Assembly: GCA_043767025.1 (NCBI GenBank)
Contig: JAYUHK010000027.1
Span: forward strand, 1 to 36,445
DNA length: 36,445 bases
Reading direction: 5' to 3'
Source of the DNA: JAYUHK01 sp043767025
GTDB taxonomy: Bacteria; Bacteroidota; Bacteroidia; Chitinophagales; Saprospiraceae
The position numbers and the translations under genes were made by a program. The notes under the pieces were generated by a model. The model had not been told where the DNA came from, did no database searches, and saw only the letters and a list, made by a program, of their open reading frames with translations. Shown here piece after piece: positions 26,701 to 36,253 of this stretch; positions within the stretch are counted from its first letter, which is position 1; every line of letters starts with the position of its first letter.

Positions 26701-28518
26701 ATGAACACCGAACAGTTTCGCGAATTAGCTCCTACCATCGTCACAGAGCCGGGCGTGTATCGTTTTGTGGACGCAAAAGGTACGATTTTGTACGTCGGGA
26801 AGGCAAAAAACCTCCGAAATCGCCTTGCGTCTTACTTCGGGGAGCGCAAAGATAGGTTGGCAAAAACGCGCGCCCTCGTCAAAAACGCCCACCACATCGA
26901 AACGACCATCGTGGAAACCGAACACGACGCACTGCTGCTCGAAGCCAGCCTCATCAAAGAGTACCAGCCGCGCTACAACGTGATGCTCAAAGACGGCAAA
27001 ACCTATCCGTATATCTGTATCAAAAACGAGCGTTTTCCACGCGTTTTCATCACGCGCCGCGTGATAAAAGACGGCTCTACTTATTTTGGTCCGTATGTGT
27101 CGAAGCAGCAAGTGTTTATTATTTTGGAACTTATCAAAAATCTTTTTCCGCTCCGCAACTGCACTTTCAATCTTTCTGAAGAAGTCGTAGAGAAGCGAAA
27201 AGTAAAAGTTTGCCTCGAGTACCACATCAAAAACTGCATGGGCGCGTGCGCGGGTTTGGAGAGCGAAGTCAGCTACAACGAAAAAATAAGCCAGATAAAA
27301 AGTATGCTCAAAGGGCATTTTGCGGCAGTAAAAGGCTACCTGAAAACCGAAATGCAACGCTACGCCGAGCGATTGGAGTTTGAGAAAGCACAACTTTTGA
27401 AGGAAAAAATGTTGGCTTTCGAGGATTATCAGGGCAAAAGTACGGTGGTCAGCACCTCGATTACGAATGTGGACGTGTTCAGTATTGCGACGGACGAAAA
27501 AATGGCTTATGTCAATTATCTTGGCGTAGCCAACGGCGCAATCATCAGCACCTACACGCTCGAAATGGAAAAAAACTTGGACGACGAAGACGAGCAGGAA
27601 CTTTTTGCCTTCGGCATTTCGATTCTTCGCGAAAAATTTCGCAGCACCAACACGGAGTTGATTTTGCCCTATCAGATGGAACTTTTAGAAAATGGATTGA
27701 CGATTACGGTACCCAAAATAAACGATAAGAAAAAGTTGCTCGAGCTTTCCGAAAAAAACGTGCAGTATTATTTGCTCCAAAAAAGAAAAGAAGAAATCAA
27801 TCGCCAGAGCAAACAAACGTCCGCCGAGCGAATACTCCGCACCTTACAGTCGGACTTGCAAATGACGGATTTGCCGATGCACATCGAGTGCTTCGACAAC
27901 TCCAATCTGCAAGGGACGAACCCCGTGTCGGCGTGCGTCGTGTTCCGCAACGCCAAGCCCGCCAAGCGCGACTATCGACACTACAACGTCAAGACGGTGG
28001 AAGGTCCCAACGATTTTGCTACGATGGAGGAGGTGGTCACGCGCCGCTATCGCCGCCTGCTGGCGGAATCTTCGCCGCTCCCGCAGCTCATTATTATCGA
28101 CGGCGGCAAAGGGCAGCTCGGCGCAGCCGTCAAAAGCCTGCGCGGACTCGGCATTTTGGAGCGCGTAACGGTGGTCGGCATTGCGAAGCGATTGGAAGAA
28201 ATATTTTTTCAGGGCGACAGTATTCCGCTTTACATCAACAAAAAATCGGAGTCGCTCAAACTTATTCAGCAAGCCCGCGACGAGGCGCACCGCTTCGGCA
28301 TCACGTTTCACCGCAACCAACGCTCCAAAAATTTTATCGGCACGGAGCTGACGGGCATCGAAGGCATCGGCGAAAAAACATCTGAAAAACTGCTCTCACA
28401 TTTTGGGTCGGTCAAAAAAATACAGGAGGCGACGAGCGAGGATTTGCAAGCTGTCATCGGCAAAGCCGCCACCAAACAAGTCATTCGGTATTTTACGAAA
28501 GAAAAATTGGAGGAATGA
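26701..28518 (+). CDS. uvrC: Excinuclease ABC subunit C
   Basis: This 605-residue, full-length UvrC is the endonuclease that makes both incisions in nucleotide excision repair with UvrA and UvrB. Domains in order: GIY-YIG nuclease (about 15-95, GVYRFVDAKGTILYVGKAKNLRNRL), cysteine-containing segment (NCMGACAG), UVR helix (about 205-240, YAERLEFEKAQLLKEKM) that contacts UvrB, RNase H-like nuclease (about 385-500, IECFDNSNLQGTNPV and LIIIDGGKGQL), and a C-terminal helix-hairpin-helix pair (GIEGIGEKTSEKLLSHFGS). All catalytic elements look intact. It follows the DUF4435 gene by 23 bp and converges on the Rpn-family gene, whose stop lies 23 bp away. Confidence 0.97.
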   Translation: MNTEQFRELAPTIVTEPGVYRFVDAKGTILYVGKAKNLRNRLASYFGERKDRLAKTRALVKNAHHIETTIVETEHDALLLEASLIKEYQPRYNVMLKDGKTYPYICIKNERFPRVFITRRVIKDGSTYFGPYVSKQQVFIILELIKNLFPLRNCTFNLSEEVVEKRKVKVCLEYHIKNCMGACAGLESEVSYNEKISQIKSMLKGHFAAVKGYLKTEMQRYAERLEFEKAQLLKEKMLAFEDYQGKSTVVSTSITNVDVFSIATDEKMAYVNYLGVANGAIISTYTLEMEKNLDDEDEQELFAFGISILREKFRSTNTELILPYQMELLENGLTITVPKINDKKKLLELSEKNVQYYLLQKRKEEINRQSKQTSAERILRTLQSDLQMTDLPMHIECFDNSNLQGTNPVSACVVFRNAKPAKRDYRHYNVKTVEGPNDFATMEEVVTRRYRRLLAESSPLPQLIIIDGGKGQLGAAVKSLRGLGILERVTVVGIAKRLEEIFFQGDSIPLYINKKSESLKLIQQARDEAHRFGITFHRNQRSKNFIGTELTGIEGIGEKTSEKLLSHFGSVKKIQEATSEDLQAVIGKAATKQVIRYFTKEKLEE

Positions 28519-28541
28519 AAAAGGAGCGGGCGCGGGCGTTT

Positions 28542-29375
28542 TTATTTTTCGGCGCGCAATAATTGGATTTGCTCAATGGTCAAACCTGTGTCTTCTGCAA
28601 TATCTTCATTTGAAAAACCTCGTTTTAAAAGTTTTTTTGCAATATCTTTTTTAACTTTTGTCATTCCAGTCCGCAAGGCGAAAGTAAGCCGCCCTCTGTC
28701 GTCTTGCTCCCTCATAAATACTTTGTCGTATGCCTCCAAGTCCTGTTTGGTCCAGTTATGTTTGTCCGCGTCCTCGTAGGCATTTTTCAAACCAATATCT
28801 GTCACACTTTCAGGGATTAAGTTCAAGTTTTCGGCGTTTTTGATAAAATAAACCCACTGGTCAATTATCGTTACTAATTCAGATTCTTCTTTATTGAACT
28901 TCGGAAGTTCGATAAAATTAAACTCTATATCCTTTATGAAATTTTCACCCGTTTCTGCATCAATAATTTTGTGTCGGCTGATGTAGTCCTTATTTTGTGT
29001 AACTTCAAAATCTAATATCCCAATAAAAAAAGTTGGATTCAGCTTTTCGTACAAATCTCCTCTGTCAATTTGGGATGAGTAACTTTTGGACGCGTAGTAC
29101 AAAACTCGTTTGTCAAAACCCTCTACTTCGGCGACTTGCATCTCTACGATGTAGCTTTTATCGCTTTGATCTTTGGCTTTTACATCAACAATCGTCACTT
29201 TTCCGCCCTTCAACTCTGGTAGTTGATAGGGCGTTAAAATCTCGACCGATGTTATTTTTTTGTCATTTTCCAACAACAAAACAGCATTCAGAAAAGAAAT
29301 CAGCACTTCTTTTCTGTTTTCGTTGCCGAATATTTTTCGGAAAGCAATGTCGTTTTTTATATCAACAAATTTCAT
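28542..29375 (-). CDS. Rpn family recombination-promoting nuclease/putative transposase
   Basis: This protein has 277 residues from the ATG at 29375; a TTG upstream in frame was rejected because the family starts with MKFVDIKNDIAFRKIFG. Members are PD-(D/E)XK nucleases (formerly 'PD-(D/E)XK nuclease family transposase', YhgA-like). The nuclease core is visible as VTIVDVKAKDQSDKSYIVEMQV, with D and ExQ replacing the usual ExK, as is standard here. The C-terminus (about 235-277) is a small helix-turn-helix-like segment (KLLKRGFSNEDIAEDTGLTIEQIQ). These genes are scattered and often multicopy; activity in vivo is unclear. It is convergent with uvrC. Confidence 0.9.
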   Translation of the reverse strand: MKFVDIKNDIAFRKIFGNENRKEVLISFLNAVLLLENDKKITSVEILTPYQLPELKGGKVTIVDVKAKDQSDKSYIVEMQVAEVEGFDKRVLYYASKSYSSQIDRGDLYEKLNPTFFIGILDFEVTQNKDYISRHKIIDAETGENFIKDIEFNFIELPKFNKEESELVTIIDQWVYFIKNAENLNLIPESVTDIGLKNAYEDADKHNWTKQDLEAYDKVFMREQDDRGRLTFALRTGMTKVKKDIAKKLLKRGFSNEDIAEDTGLTIEQIQLLRAEK

Positions 29376-29525
29376 ATTGTACAGATAAGATTTTTTTGTG
29401 GTGCGTCGCAAGTCTGGTATTCAGAGTGTAGTTATTGCCTCGCAGTTTGCGGCTTGACGCAGCAGCAATACTCTATCTTTCCTCGCGATTACTGAAGAAA
29501 TTTAGAAAAAATTTGCCACGAGCGG

Positions 29526-32177
29526 TTATTTTAAAAGCGTCACATCTCCTTGATATTTTTTAATAATTCCTTTACCAAAAGTTACTTCGATGGCATAAAC
29601 AAACACTTGTGGGACGAGTTCCTGTCCTAAAAATTTTCCGTCCCAGCCTTGTATTTCTACGTTGGGGGCAATATTTTCTACATAGTACACCTGCCTTCCA
29701 GAACGGTCGAATATGGACATTTTGTTGATTATTTTCAGATTTTCTCCGCCGAACACTGTAAAATAATCATTGAACCCGTCGTTGTTCGGAGAAAAAATAT
29801 TTGGAATAAATACTTCATTATTTTTCAGTTTGAGTGCAGTCATCGCAGAGGCTTGGCAATTATTCGTGTTGGTGACAGTCACTTTATAAACAGTCGTTTT
29901 GTCTGGCGACGCAACGGGACGCGAGCAGTTGCTACAAGAGAGTGAACTGCTTGGCGACCAGACGTAAGTATAATTTCCGATTGGACTCACATCAGCAAAC
30001 AAAGAAATAGTGTCGCCCTCAGATACTTGGGGTTGAGGTGGCAGAATGGTCAGCGCAATCGGTGTATCTAAAATTGGCGTGTAGGAAGCTGTAGCCTTGC
30101 AGTTGTTGGCTCCTGTTGCTACCAAACTCCACGAAGTGCCGATAATAGGCAGAATACGGAGGCTGCTCGCGGTGTCACCAGTATTCCAGACTACGCTCGG
30201 AGCATTCGTAACAGCGGTAAGTGTCAGGCTGTCCAAGTTGCAAAGTGGCTTATTGGGTGCAATCGTGACACTCGGCGCGGGCAGAAATTTGACTACGAGC
30301 GTATCGCGAAATTCTTTTGTCTTGCAGTTACTCGCCAAATCCCCTTGCACGGTAATCACATCGCCCTCCTTGACGGTAGCCAAAAACAGTTTTGAACTAT
30401 CGCCACCTACACTATTTCCATTGACCGCCCATTGGTAGCTGTTAGAACTGTCAAAATATCTATCCAACGGAAAGTATAAGTAAACACTGTCTTTATTACA
30501 GATGGGAGAAGATAATATTTTAACTTCTGAAGGCAAATTAAATATGAATAAGGTTGTTCTTTTGCAACAGCCTTCCTTGTTACAGATTTCGTAACCAACC
30601 AGAAAATATGGCCATGCTGTGAGATTGGTCGGAGTGAAAGTAATCAGCCCCCTCACAGTGTCCGCATAGGCAGTTGCATCTACATAATTATAGTCTTGAA
30701 CAATTATTTTTAAAGAACGAATATCTATTTCGCCGGGTATGGTATCGTTTTTTAAAACATCAATCGTCAAACTGGTGCTATCTGCACAAATAAGAGCTAA
30801 ATCCGTCGCCAATCTAATATCGTTTCCAACTTTTATTGTTTTGATGAGGCTGTCTTGGAGGATATTATTTTTAAAATAATACAGCGTGACGTTGTAGCTT
30901 TGAGCGAGGCTATAAATGTGTTCGGGAGCGGCTTCGGAGGAGGTAGCACCATCGCCAAACTTCCAAAATAAAGAGTCTATACCAACAGGATATGCCGCTA
31001 CGAAGGTCGCAGACTGGCTGGCGCAGGCTGTTTTTACCTCAAAATCCTTTTTATTCTGAAATTCAATATCATAAAATTGAGGAAAGCCAAGACCAAATTC
31101 AGAATAGTAAGCATCAATTCTAAAATGAAATGAAGATAAGCCACAACTTTTTCCTTTTTTATTCGGAAAATCAATCATTCGCAAAGATTGATAACTATTA
31201 CAATAGATTTTTCCATCGGAAGCAAGCTGTAGCTGCCCCGTGTACGGCAATGTATCACGGACGCTGACAGCACTTGCTTCGATATTAGCCGCCTCTAAAT
31301 CATACTGTTTGAGCAACCATGGTAAGTCGCTATAAGAAGTACCTACAAGTATCGTATGCCTGATGACGGCGTATAAAAGTTTGCTGTTGGGAGAAAACTC
31401 TAATGTCTGTGGATAAAAATTAGCCCCTGCAGAAATTGTTTTGAGATTTGATAATTTTCCCGTTGTATTGTCAAAATCATATAAGTCGATTATTGAGGAT
31501 GTAGATATCGCCAAGGTTTTGTGGTCAGGTGACACTTTTACATTTAACAAGCCCGAGTAGCCCAGCGAATAGTAAATACCAATAGCTTGCTTGTGGTGCA
31601 GAATTGGAGGCGAGTTTGCTGTGACTAAATAGAATAAAAATTCATCAGAATTACCTTTGTGAGCAATCACCCAAACATCTCGACCATTGGCGTGCGGAAC
31701 AGCCGTTAGGTGTTCGGTCACATCAGCTTGCAAAAGATTATTTTTGCTGCTCACACTTCCCAAGCCACCGTTGGCGGACATATCTACTTCTGAATATAAA
31801 AGGTCGCTTTTGAATACTTGAGTTTGACTAAGCGATATCCCAAAGATATAATACAAACTGCTGTTTGGTTTTCGTACAATCAAGCCAGACTGCACACCGC
31901 CGTTGCAGGTCAACCCTTTTCCATACTGCATAGGTTGCCCAAATTTATCGTAAGCAATTAAGCCGCTCGTAGAAAAAATTAAATTGCCAGACGTGTCAGA
32001 AATAGTTCCACAGCCTGACTTCGTTAGGAACTTACCAGCATCGACAAAATGCGGAACGGGCGTACTAAAATTTAGCCCGTATCGAGAGCCAAACATCCAG
32101 TTGTTGGCATGAAGACTTTGAGCAGTTGCCCAGCCGCAGCAGGCAAAAAATAGCATCGTTAAAATAGTTTTTTTCAT
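29526..32177 (-). CDS. Secreted beta-propeller-like/PKD protein with T9SS type B (gliding-motility) C-terminal domain
   Basis: This protein has 883 residues from the ATG that starts a signal peptide (MKKTILTMLFFACCGWATAQ); a TTG at 32228 only extends the frame upstream. Residues about 20-390 look like the Bacteroidota propeller-like module that begins NNWMFGSRYGLNFS. A PKD domain follows (LFWKFGDGATSSEAAPEHIYSL). Several Ig-like modules come next. The last about 90 residues (VFIPNIFSPNNDGFNDYFTVFG ... YQGDVTLLK) are the gliding-motility-associated C-terminal domain, a T9SS type B sorting signal. The protein is therefore exported by type IX secretion and probably acts at the cell surface. Its exact role is unknown. 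It stands alone. Confidence 0.92.
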   Translation of the reverse strand: MKKTILTMLFFACCGWATAQSLHANNWMFGSRYGLNFSTPVPHFVDAGKFLTKSGCGTISDTSGNLIFSTSGLIAYDKFGQPMQYGKGLTCNGGVQSGLIVRKPNSSLYYIFGISLSQTQVFKSDLLYSEVDMSANGGLGSVSSKNNLLQADVTEHLTAVPHANGRDVWVIAHKGNSDEFLFYLVTANSPPILHHKQAIGIYYSLGYSGLLNVKVSPDHKTLAISTSSIIDLYDFDNTTGKLSNLKTISAGANFYPQTLEFSPNSKLLYAVIRHTILVGTSYSDLPWLLKQYDLEAANIEASAVSVRDTLPYTGQLQLASDGKIYCNSYQSLRMIDFPNKKGKSCGLSSFHFRIDAYYSEFGLGFPQFYDIEFQNKKDFEVKTACASQSATFVAAYPVGIDSLFWKFGDGATSSEAAPEHIYSLAQSYNVTLYYFKNNILQDSLIKTIKVGNDIRLATDLALICADSTSLTIDVLKNDTIPGEIDIRSLKIIVQDYNYVDATAYADTVRGLITFTPTNLTAWPYFLVGYEICNKEGCCKRTTLFIFNLPSEVKILSSPICNKDSVYLYFPLDRYFDSSNSYQWAVNGNSVGGDSSKLFLATVKEGDVITVQGDLASNCKTKEFRDTLVVKFLPAPSVTIAPNKPLCNLDSLTLTAVTNAPSVVWNTGDTASSLRILPIIGTSWSLVATGANNCKATASYTPILDTPIALTILPPQPQVSEGDTISLFADVSPIGNYTYVWSPSSSLSCSNCSRPVASPDKTTVYKVTVTNTNNCQASAMTALKLKNNEVFIPNIFSPNNDGFNDYFTVFGGENLKIINKMSIFDRSGRQVYYVENIAPNVEIQGWDGKFLGQELVPQVFVYAIEVTFGKGIIKKYQGDVTLLK

Positions 32178-32287
32178 TAGATTTATTTTTGTGGCTTTAA
32201 CAGAACGTTGGCTTGCGATGAGTGTCAAACCTGTCGATAAAGTTACAAAAAATAATTAACAACGTCACTATAATTCGTATTTTTCTT

Positions 32288-32317
32288 AAAATAATTAACA
32301 TTTGAGCTAATTATTTT
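32288..32317 (-). terminator. AT-only hairpin after the M16 peptidase gene
   Basis: A perfect 10-bp stem (AAAATAATTA / TAATTATTTT) with a 10-nt loop lies 11 bases past the M16 stop codon. Without G-C pairs it is a weak terminator candidate. Confidence 0.35.
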
Positions 32318-32327
32318 ATCCTTTTCC

Positions 32328-35183
32328 TCACTCCGGACTTATTTCGTCCAGCGTTAAAAATGTCACATTTCCGAGTGTTTTTAAAAAATCTGTGGGCAGA
32401 TGGGCGACGCTGCCCAATATCAAAATCGTGTATTTTCTGCCCGCCACGTTGGCTTTCTGGAAAGCTATCAAGTCGGCGGCGGTGGCGGTCGTCAGAGTGT
32501 CGTAAATATCTTTTCGGAGGTCGTGATAAATATCTAAATCCTTGCTAATCAGATAGCTACTGTATATTTTGGAGCGACTGATGCGATGGGTTTCGATGCT
32601 GTTGAGTACCGAAAGGCGCGCGGTTTCTATTTGCTCCTCCGCAATCGGCATAGTGTCCAAAATATCGTAGAGCGCGGGAATCGCTTCAGGTAACTTGTCG
32701 GGCTGCGTGCCTACATAAGCCTGCATATAGTGGGCGCGGTGCGGGCGCGTAGGCGATTCAAAATAAGCGTAGGTTGAGTATGCAAACGCTTTCGACTCCC
32801 GTATTTCCTGAAAAACTACCGACGAAAGACCCGTTCCAAAATATCCGTTGTACCAATCCGCCATCACTTTTTGGGACAGCGTGAATCGTGGCGTGCCTTT
32901 CGACACCATCAAAACTTCCGCTTGCACCATCGGAAAATCGACCACCATTACCTGATTTTCGTCCGTAGGCAACTCCTCAAACGTGGGCTGCGTGCGTGCC
33001 GGCAATGGTACTGGATAGTTTGGACGAAACGGCTCTAAAAGCTTGCCTACGCGCTCAATATCGCTCGTACCATAATAAAAAATGTGATGCAAAGATGTCA
33101 CAAAACTATGAATTTCTGTCATAAGTTTTTCGCTGCTCATTTGCTGCAATTCGGACTCCGAAAAGTCATTCAGATAAGGAGAATTTTTGCCATAGCGGGC
33201 GTAAAAAGCCATCGCCGTGCGAAGGATTTTAGCTTTGTCTTTTTTGGCGTTTTCGCGGTCGGTTAGTATGTCCTCCACGATGTTTTCAAGCACCGTTTCG
33301 TCGGGCTTTGCCGAGCGCAAAAGATGCTCCAAAAGTTCCATACTCGCCTCCATAGACTCCTCCAAGCCCGCCAAAGTAATTATACTTTTTTCGTCCTTAC
33401 TTGTGACTGTCATATTTACGCCTAAATTAAAAAATTCTTGTCTGAGTTGGCTGGCAGAGTACCGCTCCGTCCCCAGATATTCGAGATAATGAAGTGCCAA
33501 CGGAAACATTCTATCGGTGTATTTACCGCGCGCGATGATGTAACTCAAAGAAAAAAGCTCATTGGTCGTGTTTTTTACTGCGTCTAATTTCCAGTTATTT
33601 TTTAGGACAATGGATTGGATTTCGGACTGATAATCAACGAATTGCGGTGTAAGCAAAGGCGCATTCACTGCCAATAATTCTTTCGCAAAATTTGTAGCGT
33701 CATCTCGATTGACTGCGATGGGCGTGATAGACGGTTTTTCAACTTTCAATACCGAAGTGTCCTCGCCCGTTTTTTTATGGATAGACACATAATTTTGTTC
33801 AGTCAAATACTGATTGACAAAATCCATAATTTCCTTTTTTGTGACATTTTCCCAGCGTCCAAAACGCTGCACATAATCCTCCCAATTCAAATCTTTTCCA
33901 AAAATATTGGTCATCGCTTTCACGCGTGACGAGTTGGATTCGTTGGCTTTTATCTCGCTGATTTTGAGGTTTTTGATGACTCCTTTGAGCAATTTATCGT
34001 CGAAATCGCCATTTCTGACTTTCCCCAATTCATCTAACAACAGTCGCTCCGCCTCTTCGAGCGTCTGACCTTCGCGCGGCATAGCGTACAGCCCAAAGAG
34101 CGAAAAATCTTTGAAGGCGTAAACAAACGCCGCCGCTTCGAGCGTTTTTTGCTCCTGCACGAGGTCAATATCTATCAAACCCGCCTTACCATTGTAGAGC
34201 AAATAGCCCAAAAGTGTCAATAAATCTGCCTCTTTGACCGACAAACTACCTACATTCCAAGCCATCTCCACGAAATCGGCTTCTTGCCCAAACACGATTT
34301 TGTGCGTGGCTTGGGCGAGTTGTTTTTGTGCCTTAAATTCAAATTTTGTGACAGGCTTCATTTCATAATTCCCAAAATATTTTTCTGCCCATGCGGTCGC
34401 CTCATCGGGGTCAAAATCGCCCGCCAATACGATAGCCATGTTGTTGGCAACATAATTTTGTGCAAAAAATTCTTTGATGCGGACGTGCGACGGATTTTTG
34501 AGATGTTCGCCTGTGCCGATGGTGGTTTGCGTGCCGTATGGGTGGTCTGGATAAAGCGTTTCGAGCAATATTTTGTAAACCTTTCGTTGGTCATCGTCCT
34601 GTCCGATGTTAAATTCTTCATACACGGTTTCGAGTTCTGTATGAAAAAGGCGGAGCGTCAGCTCCCGAAAACGCTCGGATTCCAAACGCATCCAGCGTTC
34701 CAGCTCGTTGCTCGGAACATCGTTGATATATACAGTTTGGTCGTTGGAGGTGTAGGCGTTGGTGCTTTTTGCGCCGATTGCTTTCACGATTTTATCGTAT
34801 TCGTTGGTGGCGACGAGCTGCGCCGCCGCTCCCGAAACCGCGTCAATTTTGGCATAAATATCTTTCCGCTCGGCTTCGTCGGTCGTAGAGCGGTGCGCTT
34901 CGTAGAGGTCAGAAATTTGGTCAAGCAAGCTGCTTTCTTGCGCCCAATCCAAAGCTCCAATTTTGGAAGTCCCTTTAAACATCATGTGTTCGAGGTAGTG
35001 CGCCAGCCCCGTAGCGTCCGCAGGGTCATTTTTAGAACCCGCTTTTACCACGATGTGCGTCATCACGCGCGGCTCTTCGTCGTTCACGCTCATCAGGAGT
35101 GTCAATCCGTTGCGAAGTGTTGTTTTCTTCACACCCAAAGAATCGTTTGGGACAGTTTGGTAGTCAAATTCGGTAGCAATCAA
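32328..35183 (-). CDS. M16 family zinc metallopeptidase (insulinase-like)
   Basis: This 951-residue protein of the M16 (pitrilysin/insulinase) family has two tandem M16 halves. The inverted zinc motif is HYLEH at 62-66, and the third zinc ligand lies in ELETVYEEFN near residue 185. A degenerate second half without the zinc motif completes the clam-shell, as in single-chain M16 enzymes. No signal peptide is seen, so it is probably cytoplasmic or exported by another route. The frame opens after a TAA at 35196-35198 with no ATG before the conserved N-terminus; the start is therefore TTG at 35181-35183 (or a nearby ATT). It is a single gene between the PKD/T9SS gene and a repeat element. Confidence 0.93.
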   Translation of the reverse strand: MIATEFDYQTVPNDSLGVKKTTLRNGLTLLMSVNDEEPRVMTHIVVKAGSKNDPADATGLAHYLEHMMFKGTSKIGALDWAQESSLLDQISDLYEAHRSTTDEAERKDIYAKIDAVSGAAAQLVATNEYDKIVKAIGAKSTNAYTSNDQTVYINDVPSNELERWMRLESERFRELTLRLFHTELETVYEEFNIGQDDDQRKVYKILLETLYPDHPYGTQTTIGTGEHLKNPSHVRIKEFFAQNYVANNMAIVLAGDFDPDEATAWAEKYFGNYEMKPVTKFEFKAQKQLAQATHKIVFGQEADFVEMAWNVGSLSVKEADLLTLLGYLLYNGKAGLIDIDLVQEQKTLEAAAFVYAFKDFSLFGLYAMPREGQTLEEAERLLLDELGKVRNGDFDDKLLKGVIKNLKISEIKANESNSSRVKAMTNIFGKDLNWEDYVQRFGRWENVTKKEIMDFVNQYLTEQNYVSIHKKTGEDTSVLKVEKPSITPIAVNRDDATNFAKELLAVNAPLLTPQFVDYQSEIQSIVLKNNWKLDAVKNTTNELFSLSYIIARGKYTDRMFPLALHYLEYLGTERYSASQLRQEFFNLGVNMTVTSKDEKSIITLAGLEESMEASMELLEHLLRSAKPDETVLENIVEDILTDRENAKKDKAKILRTAMAFYARYGKNSPYLNDFSESELQQMSSEKLMTEIHSFVTSLHHIFYYGTSDIERVGKLLEPFRPNYPVPLPARTQPTFEELPTDENQVMVVDFPMVQAEVLMVSKGTPRFTLSQKVMADWYNGYFGTGLSSVVFQEIRESKAFAYSTYAYFESPTRPHRAHYMQAYVGTQPDKLPEAIPALYDILDTMPIAEEQIETARLSVLNSIETHRISRSKIYSSYLISKDLDIYHDLRKDIYDTLTTATAADLIAFQKANVAGRKYTILILGSVAHLPTDFLKTLGNVTFLTLDEISPE

Positions 35184-35237
35184 AGTATATTTTTTTTAAA
35201 ATAATTTATTTTTGTGACATTTTTTGCGAAATGAAAA

Positions 35238-35399
35238 TAGTTTTTAGTTTTTAGTTTTTAGTTTTTATTCGCATAAATAGTTGATAAATAGTTGATAATC
35301 AATTATTTATCAACTATTGTATAATTACAAGTAATTCTTTGCAATTACTTAAATCGTTAGAAATCAACAATTTAACTCACAACTAAAAACTAAAAACTC
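35238..35399. repeat. R1-related MITE-like element with inverted AGTTTTT ends
   Basis: The left end has four AGTTTTT heptamers; the right end has the inverted version (AACTAAAAACTAAAAACT), so the about 160-bp block has terminal inverted repeats. Inside are two further hairpins: TAGTTGATAAAT paired with ATTTATCAACTA, and AAGTAATT paired with AATTACTT. It occupies almost the whole gap between the M16 and gamma-carbonic anhydrase genes. Confidence 0.65.
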
Positions 35400-35918
35400 T
35401 TATTCCGCTCGAAACCAATCCGCATACATCACATAATTATTGGCGATGCGCTCGACGGTATTCTGAAATTGCTCGGGCGAAATAGGCTTGATTTTTTTGG
35501 CGGGAACGCCCGCATAAAGATGTCCAGCTTCGAGGCGACTGTTTTCGAGGACGACCGCGCCTGCCGCAATCAGACAATTTTCTTCCACCACCGCGTAGTC
35601 CATCACGATAGCACCCATGCCCACCAGCACATTGTCGTGGAGCGTGCAGCCATGCACGATGGCGCGATGCCCAATAGAAACGTTATCGCCTATCACCGTG
35701 TTCGCACCAAGATAGGTGCAGTGGATAATCGCGCCGTCCTGAATATTGACTTTGTTGCCGATGCGGATACTGTTCACGTCGCCGCGCACGACCGCCTGAA
35801 ACCAGACGCTGCAATCATCGCCCATCACGATGTCGCCTATGACGGTCGCATTTTCGGACAAGTAACAGTTTTTGCCGAACTTGGGTTCAAAGCCGCGAAC
35901 TGATTTGATAAGTGCCAT
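35400..35918 (-). CDS. Gamma-class carbonic anhydrase family protein (YrdA-like)
   Basis: This 172-residue protein folds as a left-handed beta-helix of hexapeptide repeats (NATVIGDIVMGDDCSVWF, NTVIGDNVSIGHRAIVHGC and so on) and ends in a helix (PEQFQNTVERIANNYVMYA). The three zinc-binding histidines of the gamma-carbonic anhydrase family are at H66, H84 and H89. It forms homotrimers in the family; many YrdA-type members lack measurable carbonic anhydrase activity, so the catalytic role is open. It begins 14 bp after the TPR gene on the same strand and should share its transcript. Confidence 0.93.
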   Translation of the reverse strand: MALIKSVRGFEPKFGKNCYLSENATVIGDIVMGDDCSVWFQAVVRGDVNSIRIGNKVNIQDGAIIHCTYLGANTVIGDNVSIGHRAIVHGCTLHDNVLVGMGAIVMDYAVVEENCLIAAGAVVLENSRLEAGHLYAGVPAKKIKPISPEQFQNTVERIANNYVMYADWFRAE

Positions 35919-35932
35919 ATTTTTGCTAAAAT

Positions 35933-36253
35933 TTAAACGTCCATTTCCAAATTTAATTTTGCTGATTGCAGCTCTGCCAGCGCGTGTTGGTCGCCCAATG
36001 TACGAGCGCGGTGGACACCGTCTGCATATATCGCAAGTGCTTCTGTATTTTCGTCCAACTCTTCGTGCAACTTGCCGAGATGGTAGTAAAGACCAATATA
36101 ATTCGGCTCTAATGTTTTTAACTGAATATAATATCTTTTTGCGGTAGCAAAATCCTGCATACCTTCATGTTCTTTGGCGATGGCGAAAAGCAAAAAACCA
36201 TCGTCGGGACTGCTTTCGAGCATTTGGAGAAGTTGGAGAAGGCGATTGTTCAT
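35933..36253 (-). CDS. Small tetratricopeptide-repeat protein
   Basis: This 106-residue protein has about two and a half TPR units: DGFLLFAIAKEHEGMQDFATAKRYYIQLKTLEPNYIG and LYYHLGKLHEELDENTEALAIYADGVHRAR. It has no signal peptide and is likely a cytoplasmic scaffold for protein contacts. It is the first gene of a two-gene unit with the gamma-carbonic anhydrase, 14 bp apart. Many Bacteroidota carry small TPR proteins of this length; no specific function can be named. Confidence 0.85.
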   Translation of the reverse strand: MNNRLLQLLQMLESSPDDGFLLFAIAKEHEGMQDFATAKRYYIQLKTLEPNYIGLYYHLGKLHEELDENTEALAIYADGVHRARTLGDQHALAELQSAKLNLEMDV

